Of a stretch of 64,000 nucleotides of DNA, positions 54,891 to 61,389 are shown piece by piece. The notes under the pieces are model-generated. The model made no database searches, was not told the DNA's origin, and worked only from the letters and a program-made list of their open reading frames with translations. Source of the DNA: Ruminococcus flavefaciens. Lineage in GTDB: Bacteria > Bacillota > Clostridia > Oscillospirales > Ruminococcaceae. The position numbers were made by a program, and so were the translations under genes. Positions within the stretch are counted from its first letter, which is position 1. Every line of letters begins with the position of its first letter. Location of the stretch: contig JAMPIL010000001.1 in NCBI GenBank assembly GCA_023662725.1, forward strand, positions 1,258,449 to 1,322,448. The letters run 5' to 3'.

Positions 54891-56246
54891 CTATCCTTCT
54901 CTTAAAGCACATCTTTCCCTGATTTTCCGTGCAATTTCCATAGCCATAGAATTTATTCTGCCAAAATCGTTTCCCTCTATCATAACTCTGATAAAAGAAC
55001 CGTTTTCGCCGCCCTCACGGACGATAATTCTGCCTTCGCTGCCGAGATCTGTTTCAAAGCTTTCAATAAGTCCGGTTATTTCGCTGTCATTTTTCCAGAC
55101 CTCACGGCTGCTGTCGGATATCCTGACGTTCAGCGATATCTGGGGCAGACGCTTCATTTCTCCGGCAAGCTCGCTGAGTTTTTTTCCGGTTATTTTCATG
55201 ATTTCAAGAAGTCTTGCACCGCAGAGCTGTCCGTCGTCGCAGGCAGAATCGTCAGTGAAAAAAATGTGACCGCTCTGTCCGCCGCCAAGATTATATCCGC
55301 CTTCGATCATGCGGTCGATAACGCTTCTTCCCCATCCGCCGGATGTAACCACGTTTATTCCGTTTTCTTTGGCAAAATTGACAAGTCCCAAACTGCTCAT
55401 AATACTTATTACAGCGGTATTTTCTTTAAGCCACCCCTGTTCCTTATAGAATTTGGAAAATATGGCAAGCAGCGAATCTCCGTCAACGAGCATTCCGTTT
55501 TCGTCTACTGCAAGACAGCTTCCGCCGTCACCGTCGATAGCAAGACCGCAGCAGCAGTCTCCATCTGCGACAAATTCCATAAGCCTTTCAAGATTTGTTA
55601 TATCCGGAGCAAAATCAGATTCCTCTCCGACAGGATTTTCCGGAAGCATAACAACCTCCGCCCCAAGTTCGGAAAACAGTCTTTCAGCCGTAATTCCGGC
55701 GCTGCTTCTTCCGCAGTCAACGACAATTTTAAGTCCGCCAAGATCGGTTTTTACCGCTGATTTTATGTGTTCCATATACTCATCGACTGCGCTGCTGCAA
55801 TTAAGCATTTTACCGATTCCGTCAAAGCGTTTCTCCGCTTCCTCGTGACTGGCGAAAACGTAGTTTTCTATTTCCTGCTGAGCAGCTTCGCTAAGACGCA
55901 GACCGCTTCTTCCGAATATTCTTATGCCGCTTGAATCTTCCGAACCGGCAGCTTCTGTTATCATAATTCCGGTAGCGGCTTTATGCTCTTTTACTATGTA
56001 GGAAGCAGCAGCAGCCGGAACTGCTCCGATTGTTTCAGCGTCTATTCCGGAAGAACATATCCCGGCGCAGACTGCCGCTTCAAGCACATCCGATGACAGG
56101 GTTTTATCTTTTGCAACGATTATTTTTTCTCCCTGTTCCTTGGCAAGAAGCTCGGCTGCCGCCTTTCCTGCCTGCATAGCAAGCTCGCAGGAAAGCTCGG
56201 CAACAGTGATACCTCTTGCGCTGTCTGTTCCGAACAGTTTTGACAT
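54891..56246 (-). CDS. Degenerate phosphohexomutase (GlmM-like pseudoenzyme candidate)
   Basis: The 451-residue protein keeps the full alpha-D-phosphohexomutase layout and length of GlmM, starting KLFGTDSARGITVAEL. All four catalytic loops are changed. The phosphoserine loop (SASHNP in GlmM) reads TEAAGS at 97-102, so Ser and His are both Ala. The metal loop DGDADR reads DGDGGS at 238-243. The sugar loop GEQSGH reads GGQSGH. The phosphate loop RPSGTEP reads REGGENG. It is therefore unlikely to be an active mutase and may be regulatory or bind a sugar phosphate. It is followed closely by the DUF1963 gene. Confidence 0.85.
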   Translation of the reverse strand: MSKLFGTDSARGITVAELSCELAMQAGKAAAELLAKEQGEKIIVAKDKTLSSDVLEAAVCAGICSSGIDAETIGAVPAAAASYIVKEHKAATGIMITEAAGSEDSSGIRIFGRSGLRLSEAAQQEIENYVFASHEEAEKRFDGIGKMLNCSSAVDEYMEHIKSAVKTDLGGLKIVVDCGRSSAGITAERLFSELGAEVVMLPENPVGEESDFAPDITNLERLMEFVADGDCCCGLAIDGDGGSCLAVDENGMLVDGDSLLAIFSKFYKEQGWLKENTAVISIMSSLGLVNFAKENGINVVTSGGWGRSVIDRMIEGGYNLGGGQSGHIFFTDDSACDDGQLCGARLLEIMKITGKKLSELAGEMKRLPQISLNVRISDSSREVWKNDSEITGLIESFETDLGSEGRIIVREGGENGSFIRVMIEGNDFGRINSMAMEIARKIRERCALREG

Positions 56247-56282
56247 TTATTATTCTCCTCTTTGTTCTAAGGCAAAAACGCC

Positions 56283-56816
56283 CTAATTTCTTTTTATTTT
56301 ATATATAATTATCGGCTTTTTTCTGCCAATAAGTTCTTGTATTTTTTTACATTTTTTTGCTTCGGTACAATTATTGTAAACATTGTAACTTTCTATCCCG
56401 TTCTCTTTATGAATGCAGAAAACCGTGTGTATCGACGACAAAAAAGGTATCCCGGTCCAGAAAACGGCTATAAAAGCTCCGGTATTTCCGATAGTTCTGG
56501 TCTTTTCCGACACAGCTCCGAAATGTTCAAGCGCTTTGCCGATCTTATACGGATTGCATCCGAAAAAGCCGAAAAGCATCCTGAATCGTTCCATATAAAA
56601 AGCTATATCGCTCAGCTTCTGCGGAATTCCCAGATAAACGAGAGCGTTATGAACCGCAATCACCTCGCATCCGTTGAAGCTCATGGGGCATATGCCGTAG
56701 CGATACCGTGAAACAGCTCCCCTGCCCTGACCGTTTATCATTTTTCCGGATTCGGTATGATCGGGCAGATTCTCATTATGTTTCAGATTATAAGTCTTTG
56801 TTCCTCTGAAAAGCAT
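56283..56816 (-). CDS. Small papain-like/C39-like protein
   Basis: The 177-residue protein has no signal peptide. SFNGCEVIAVHNALVYLGIP around Cys50 resembles the catalytic helix of C39 and related papain-like proteases. His130 (SIHTVFCIHKENG) and Asn145/Asn148 (YNVYNN) stand where the remaining catalytic residues would be. A cysteine peptidase or transpeptidase fold is thus possible, though the Gln of the oxyanion hole is not obvious. The start lies two bases after the ruvB stop; no clear ribosome site was seen, so it may depend on ruvB translation. Confidence 0.65.
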   Translation of the reverse strand: MLFRGTKTYNLKHNENLPDHTESGKMINGQGRGAVSRYRYGICPMSFNGCEVIAVHNALVYLGIPQKLSDIAFYMERFRMLFGFFGCNPYKIGKALEHFGAVSEKTRTIGNTGAFIAVFWTGIPFLSSIHTVFCIHKENGIESYNVYNNCTEAKKCKKIQELIGRKKPIIIYKIKRN

Positions 56817-56818
56817 AT

Positions 56819-57877
56819 TCAGAATGTGAGCTGACCGCTGACGGAAGGCGAATCCTGATCAGGTCTTACGATTCCTAGATGTTCATAAGCAAGCTTGGTC
56901 GCAACTCTTCCTCTCGGAGTTCTTCCAAGAAATCCAAGCTGCATAAGGAAAGGCTCGCATACATCCTCAAGCGTTATTGCCTCCTCGTTTATCGCCGAAG
57001 CAAGCGTTTCCAGACCGACAGGTCCTCCGCCATAGCCTTTGATTATCATTTCGAGCATTCGTCTGTCAAGGCTGTCAAGTCCGAGCTCGTCTATATCAAG
57101 ACGGCTTAAAGCGATAGACGCTATATTTTTCGTAACTTGTCCGTTTCCCATAACATCAGCAAAATCACGAACTCTTTTAAGCAGCCGATTGGCGATTCGG
57201 GGCGTACCTCTTGCTCTTCCGGCAATTTCCGCAGCGCCATCCGTTTCACAGGGAATACCGAGGATCATTGCGCTTCTTCTGATAATATCGGTAAGCTGAT
57301 CATTTGAATAAAGCTCAAGCCGCTGAATTACTCCGAAACGGTCACGAAGCGGAGCCGAAAGCTGTCCGGCACGTGTAGTAGCTCCGATAAGCGTAAACGG
57401 CTTCAGATCCATTCTTATTGAACGAGCCGAAGGACCTTTGCCTATGATTATATCGATGACTCTGTCCTCAAGCGCAGGGTAGAGAATTTCCTCAACCGCA
57501 CGGGAAAGACGATGTATCTCGTCAATAAAAAGAACGTCATTGTCGGAAAGGCTTGTAAGAAGCGAAACAAGATCGCCCGGTTTTTCGATAGCCGGTCCTG
57601 TCGTTACACGAAGATTAACTCCAAGCTCATGAGCGATAACGGCTGAAAGAGTAGTTTTACCAAGTCCGGGAGGACCGTATAAAAGGACGTGGTCGAGCGG
57701 CTCTCCTCTGCGTTTTGCGGCTTCGATATAAATTGCGAGATTTTCCTTTACCTTGTCCTGTCCGATATATTCATGAAGCGTCTGCGGACGCAGGCTGAGT
57801 TCAATATCGCTGTCTTCCTGAGTATTTTCAGGCGTAATAATTCTGGGAGCGAACTCCATATCCTCTGTCTGTATCAA
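56819..57877 (-). CDS. ruvB: Holliday junction branch migration ATPase
   Basis: RuvB is the hexameric motor that drives Holliday junctions with RuvA. The 352 residues include the family segment [20 protein letters not shown], Walker [10 protein letters not shown], Walker [16 protein letters not shown], sensor 1 ([20 protein letters not shown]) and the C-terminal winged helix ([20 protein letters not shown]). The start appears to be TTG 57877, ten bases after AGGAG. The sseB-like gene upstream separates it from ruvA. Confidence 0.95.
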   Translation of the reverse strand: MIQTEDMEFAPRIITPENTQEDSDIELSLRPQTLHEYIGQDKVKENLAIYIEAAKRRGEPLDHVLLYGPPGLGKTTLSAVIAHELGVNLRVTTGPAIEKPGDLVSLLTSLSDNDVLFIDEIHRLSRAVEEILYPALEDRVIDIIIGKGPSARSIRMDLKPFTLIGATTRAGQLSAPLRDRFGVIQRLELYSNDQLTDIIRRSAMILGIPCETDGAAEIAGRARGTPRIANRLLKRVRDFADVMGNGQVTKNIASIALSRLDIDELGLDSLDRRMLEMIIKGYGGGPVGLETLASAINEEAITLEDVCEPFLMQLGFLGRTPRGRVATKLAYEHLGIVRPDQDSPSVSGQLTF

Positions 57878-57901
57878 TTTAAAAAAACTCCTGAATAAAT
57901 T

Positions 57902-58636
57902 TTATTTTTCAAAATAACGCTTTTTTCTGACATAAAAAGGCTCAACTGTCTCCACAGCCTTTTTTCCCATATCCTGCTCATAGCTTATAAAGCAGAGATG
58001 CTCGTTATGCTTGACTATCTTTGAGAGATATTTTGAAAGCGGAACGAAAAGCTTTCTTGTGCTTCCGAGCATATCCAAAACCATAAGTATCTGCGGTTTT
58101 TCGCATCCCTTTATCATCTCCATAATAAACGCTCTGTCAACATTAGGCTGTTTTGAGAGGAATTTGCTTGCCGCTTTTGTTATATGCGAAACAGAATGCT
58201 CAACGGGACGGTAAGAGATTATATCGGCTTCGTTATACGAAATCGCCTTGATCTTGAGGTTTCTTGCAACCATAAGTATGCTCTTTATCTCCTGCGACGA
58301 GAATTCCTTGCCGTAAGAATTCGGGTTAAGAACGGCTGAAACGGACTGTATGAGGTCGAACAGTCTGAGACAGTTGATCTTATAGCAGTCAACATAACGC
58401 TTTGCAAACTGCTGGAGCGCACGATAGCTTGTGAAAAACGGGATAAACATATCGCCGTCGGGATTCTGAGTTGTAACAAGCTCCAGCTGAATACCTCCCT
58501 CAGCTCTTCCCCTCTCCTGTTTCACGGGATTTTTGCAGATAACGTACACATCGCTTTTGATAAGCGTCTGTAAAAAAACAGAACGCTGTGCAGGATCTTT
58601 GATTGCCGCTTTCAGTAATTCATCGAGATTCATCAT
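57902..58636 (-). CDS. SseB-family protein
   Basis: The 244-residue protein shows the SseB N-domain pattern: SVFLQTLIKSDVYVICKNPV, DGDMFIPFFTSYRALQQFAK and LNPNSYGKEFSSQEIKSIL, followed by a C-terminal domain (about 155-240) with ISYEQDMGKKAVETVEPFYV. SseB-type proteins bind or sense metabolites in poorly known ways (serine sensitivity in E. coli). It is nested between ruvA and ruvB on the same strand with gaps of about 25 bases, so it is probably made together with the RuvABC resolvasome. Confidence 0.8.
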   Translation of the reverse strand: MMNLDELLKAAIKDPAQRSVFLQTLIKSDVYVICKNPVKQERGRAEGGIQLELVTTQNPDGDMFIPFFTSYRALQQFAKRYVDCYKINCLRLFDLIQSVSAVLNPNSYGKEFSSQEIKSILMVARNLKIKAISYNEADIISYRPVEHSVSHITKAASKFLSKQPNVDRAFIMEMIKGCEKPQILMVLDMLGSTRKLFVPLSKYLSKIVKHNEHLCFISYEQDMGKKAVETVEPFYVRKKRYFEK

Positions 58637-58661
58637 GGTATTTTCTTCCCTTCTGTATGTA

Positions 58662-59285
58662 TTATTTTAAATTTTTTGAGGTCATAAGCCTTAAAGTTTC
58701 TTTTATGAGATCCTGAGTACTCATTTCAGGATCGAGCTTGCGGAGAACCGAAGCTGCCTCGCCCTGCGAATATCCGAGCACCATCAAAGCTTCAAGCGCT
58801 TCCGTTACAGAGTTTGAAGCTCCTGCGCCGGAAACGTCCGAATAGCCGTAACTTTCCTGTGATATCGTTCCTCCGATAGATTCCGAAGATATCTTGTCTT
58901 TCAGCTCAAGGACTATCCTCTGAGCCGTTTTTGCACCGATACCCTTTGTTTTTGTGAAGGCTTTGCTGTCACCCGATGCCACAAAAAAAGCAAATTTTTC
59001 CGGAGTCATATCCGATAATATTGACGTTGCCGCTTTAGGACCTACTCCTGAAACGGAGATAAGCAATCTGAAACAGCTGAGTTCCTGCTGGGAAGCAAAG
59101 CCGAACAACTCGATATTGTCCTCACGGACATAAAGATAGGTATAAAGCATAGCTTCGCTGCCTATCTCTCCAATATGGGAAACTGTGTTATAGGATGTTC
59201 TGCATCCATATCCTACTCCGCCGCATTCTATAACGACAAGTCCAAGCTCTTTTACTGTTATTTTTCCTTTTAAACTGTAAATCAT
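58662..59285 (-). CDS. ruvA: Holliday junction branch migration complex subunit RuvA
   Basis: The 207-residue protein has the three RuvA domains: an N-terminal OB fold (MIYSLKGKITVKELGLVVIE), a tetramerisation region with helix-hairpin-helix motifs (LLISVSGVGPKAATSIL; TKTKGIGAKTAQRIVLEL) and a C-terminal RuvB-binding domain (EALMVLGYSQGEAASVLRKL) after a flexible Ser/Gly linker. It binds the four-way junction. Preceded by ruvC with 25 bases between. Confidence 0.95.
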   Translation of the reverse strand: MIYSLKGKITVKELGLVVIECGGVGYGCRTSYNTVSHIGEIGSEAMLYTYLYVREDNIELFGFASQQELSCFRLLISVSGVGPKAATSILSDMTPEKFAFFVASGDSKAFTKTKGIGAKTAQRIVLELKDKISSESIGGTISQESYGYSDVSGAGASNSVTEALEALMVLGYSQGEAASVLRKLDPEMSTQDLIKETLRLMTSKNLK

Positions 59286-59310
59286 TTTTTATTTTCCTTT
59301 GCTGAAATTT

Positions 59311-59796
59311 TCATCCGAAGCGTGTGCTGTGACCGTGACATATAGCTATAGCAAGAGCGTCAGCAGCGTCGTCGGGCTTTGGTATCTGAGCAAGACCGAG
59401 AAGCCGTTTTGTCATTTCCATTACCTGCATTTTCTCAGCCTTTCCGTATCCGACTACCGACTGCTTTACCTGAAGCGGAGTGTATTCCGAAACGGGAATT
59501 CCTCTTTTTGCCGCCGAAAGAACGGTAACTCCTCTTGCCTGAGCAACATCAATGGCAGTTTTCTGATTTGATGTGAAATAAAGACGTTCTATCGCCATGC
59601 ATTCCGGACGGAACTTTTCAAAGATGAATTCGATATCATCGTAAATAGCTTTAAGCCGCTCCGGAAAAGGCGTATTCGCCTCGGTAAGAACTGCTCCGTA
59701 TTCAATGGGGGTAAAATTTATTCCATCGTAATCAAGAACGCCGAAGCCAACTATTGCATAGCCGGGATCTATTCCTAAAATTCTTATTTTTTTCAT
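59311..59796 (-). CDS. ruvC: Crossover junction endodeoxyribonuclease RuvC
   Basis: RuvC cleaves Holliday junctions symmetrically. The 161-residue protein has the first catalytic Asp in RILGIDPGYAIVGFGV, the Glu in CMAIERLYFTSNQKTAIDVA and the late acidic pair in KPDDAADALAIAICHG. It is the first gene of the long minus-strand run, with its own promoter in the 227-base gap shared with pheA. Confidence 0.95.
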   Translation of the reverse strand: MKKIRILGIDPGYAIVGFGVLDYDGINFTPIEYGAVLTEANTPFPERLKAIYDDIEFIFEKFRPECMAIERLYFTSNQKTAIDVAQARGVTVLSAAKRGIPVSEYTPLQVKQSVVGYGKAEKMQVMEMTKRLLGLAQIPKPDDAADALAIAICHGHSTRFG

Positions 59797-59846
59797 TATT
59801 TATCCTTAAAATCAAATAGATATACCTTTTCACTATATTCCATATT

Positions 59847-59876
59847 ATTATATCACAAAAGCATTGCTGTTTGCAA
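59847..59876 (-). promoter_or_regulatory. Extended -10 sigma-A promoter for the ruvC run
   Basis: On the minus strand TTGCAA (59876-59871), an 18-base spacer and TGA-TATAAT (59852-59847) lie about 50 bases before the ruvC ATG. Confidence 0.7.
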
Positions 59877-59896
59877 TATATTTATTCTATTTTTTC

Positions 59897-59925
59897 TTGA
59901 TTTTTATAAAAAAATCTGTTATACT
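59897..59925 (+). promoter_or_regulatory. Sigma-A promoter for pheA
   Basis: TTGATT (59897-59902), a 17-base spacer and TATACT (59920-59925). The remaining leader of nearly 100 bases shows no clear attenuator, leader peptide or T-box. Confidence 0.6.
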
Positions 59926-60023
59926 ATATTGTGGCAGTTTCTGCTAGCTGAAGTTTTACGTTAAAAGTTTTCTTTTTCGGCTTTCAGAGACGTTTTTACT
60001 GATTTATTACGGAGGATTTATTA

Positions 60024-61145
60024 ATGGATTTACAGCAGCTTCGCAATGGAATTGATGATATAGACAGCGAAATACTTTCCCTTTTTATGAAAAGAATGGA
60101 GCTCTGCAAAGGAGTTGCGGATTATAAAAAGCTTCATGATCTCCCCGTTTTCCAGGGTGGAAGAGAACAGCAGGTCATCGACCGTATAAAGGCTCTTACC
60201 GCTTCTCCTGAACTTGAAAACGGTACTGCGGCTCTTTTCACAACCATAATGGATATAAGCAAAATTCTTCAGAACAGAACTATTCTGGCGCATTCGCAGG
60301 ACTACGCTCCTGCTCCGGCTGATTTTGAACACGCTGCAAAAATAGGATGCCAGGGTACTTCCGGAGCAAACTCCGAAACGGCGGCAAAAATGATTTTCGG
60401 CGATAAGAATATAACATTTTACGATACTTTCGAGGACGTTTTTAAAGCGGTTCAATCCGGCGAACTCGATTACGGCGTTCTGCCTTTTCATAATTCAACG
60501 GCAGGCTCGGTCAACAGCACATACGACCTTATGTCGGAATATTACGTTTACATAGTCAAGGAAGTTATTGTCGAGATCAACCATTGTCTCGCCGCTAAAG
60601 AGGATATTCCGGTTTCAGAAATAAGCTGCGTTTATTCTCATCCTCAGGCTCTTGCTCAGTGCGGAGATTTTATCTCGGCCAACGCTCTTAAAACAGCTGA
60701 ATACGGCAATACGGCTACGGCGGCTGAAATGGTCGCTTCAAGCGTTTCCGACGAAAAGCTTGCCGCCATATGTTCTGTTGAGTGCGCTGAAAAACTCGGA
60801 TTGAAGATTCTTGCCGAAAATATCGCCGACTGCTCTGTAAACCGTACAAAATTTGTCTGTATTTCACGCAATATGGAGTCTGATAAGGATTCCGACGCTG
60901 TTTCCGTTATGCTGAAGATACCACATACAGAGGGAAGCCTTTACCGTCTGCTGACAAAATTTTATGTAAACGGAATGAATCTTATCCGAATCGAAAGCAG
61001 ACCTGTTCGTGACGGAAGCTTCGATGTTCTGTTTTATATTGATTTCAGCGGAAAAATTACGGACGACGTTGTTCAGGCAACATTGCGTGACCTTAAAGAA
61101 AATCTCGAATATTTCCGCATTCTCGGAACTTTTAAAAGCGAATAA
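60024..61145 (+). CDS. pheA: Bifunctional chorismate mutase/prephenate dehydratase (P-protein)
   Basis: It converts chorismate to prephenate and then to phenylpyruvate for phenylalanine synthesis. The chorismate mutase domain is at about 1-90 (LRNGIDDIDSEILSLFMKRM; VFQGGREQQVIDRI), the prephenate dehydratase domain at about 108-280 (GCQGTSGANSETAA, VLPFHNSTAGSV, CVYSHPQALAQC, catalytic Thr in NRTKFVCIS) and a C-terminal ACT domain with ESRPVRDGSFDVLFYIDF, the phenylalanine-binding ESRP motif. The GTSGANS start of the dehydratase domain replaces the more usual G-x-GSFS. GGAGG lies before the ATG. Confidence 0.95.
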   Translation: MDLQQLRNGIDDIDSEILSLFMKRMELCKGVADYKKLHDLPVFQGGREQQVIDRIKALTASPELENGTAALFTTIMDISKILQNRTILAHSQDYAPAPADFEHAAKIGCQGTSGANSETAAKMIFGDKNITFYDTFEDVFKAVQSGELDYGVLPFHNSTAGSVNSTYDLMSEYYVYIVKEVIVEINHCLAAKEDIPVSEISCVYSHPQALAQCGDFISANALKTAEYGNTATAAEMVASSVSDEKLAAICSVECAEKLGLKILAENIADCSVNRTKFVCISRNMESDKDSDAVSVMLKIPHTEGSLYRLLTKFYVNGMNLIRIESRPVRDGSFDVLFYIDFSGKITDDVVQATLRDLKENLEYFRILGTFKSE

Positions 61146-61154
61146 ACGAGAGTT

Positions 61155-61169
61155 TTCCACAACTAATCA
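61155..61169 (+). repeat. Left direct repeat flanking element C
   Basis: TTCCACAACTAATCA, identical to 61359-61373, directly before the left terminal inverted repeat of element C. It fits a target-site duplication, though 15 bases is long for most known families. Confidence 0.85.
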
Positions 61170-61358
61170 ATGTCATCCACTTAAGCTGGTTTTGTACCCT
61201 GTACCTCTACCAAAATGGTATTTTATCTCTGGGCATTCATGCCCTAATCTTACTTACTCACTTAATGGAAGTAAGTAAGATTAATACTGGGTTTCCAAAT
61301 GGTTGAATAACCCTTTGGCAGAGGTTCGGGGACAGCGTCCCCGCTTAAGTTGACGACA
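61170..61358 (+). repeat. Modular hairpin repeat, copy C (most complete, with terminal inverted repeats)
   Basis: This 189-base element is bracketed by perfect 15-base direct repeats. Its ends are imperfect inverted repeats: left ATGTCATCCACTTAAGC, right end (reverse complement) ATGTCGTCAACTTAAGC, with 15 of 17 matching. Modules in order are a GGTTTTGTACCC segment, the small hairpin GGGCA/TGCCC (61231-61244), the central hairpin with perfect 14-base arms TAATCTTACTTACT (61245-61258) / AGTAAGTAAGATTA (61270-61283), then ATACTGGGTTTCCAAATGG with AACCCTTTGG, and GGGGACAGCGTCCCC (61329-61343). No reading frame of note. It lies in the metH leader just before its ribosome site. Confidence 0.9.
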
Positions 61359-61373
61359 TTCCACAACTAATCA
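61359..61373 (+). repeat. Right direct repeat flanking element C
   Basis: TTCCACAACTAATCA, identical to 61155-61169, lying between the right end of element C and the metH ribosome site AGGAGG. Removing the element and one repeat copy would restore a short ordinary pheA-metH spacer. Confidence 0.85.
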
Positions 61374-61389
61374 GGAGGATATCATCGCT

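Noticed and set aside
61146..61389. Possible B12 or SAM riboswitch before metH
   Set aside because: The structured leader is explained by element C with its terminal repeats; no B12-box or S-box core sequence is present.
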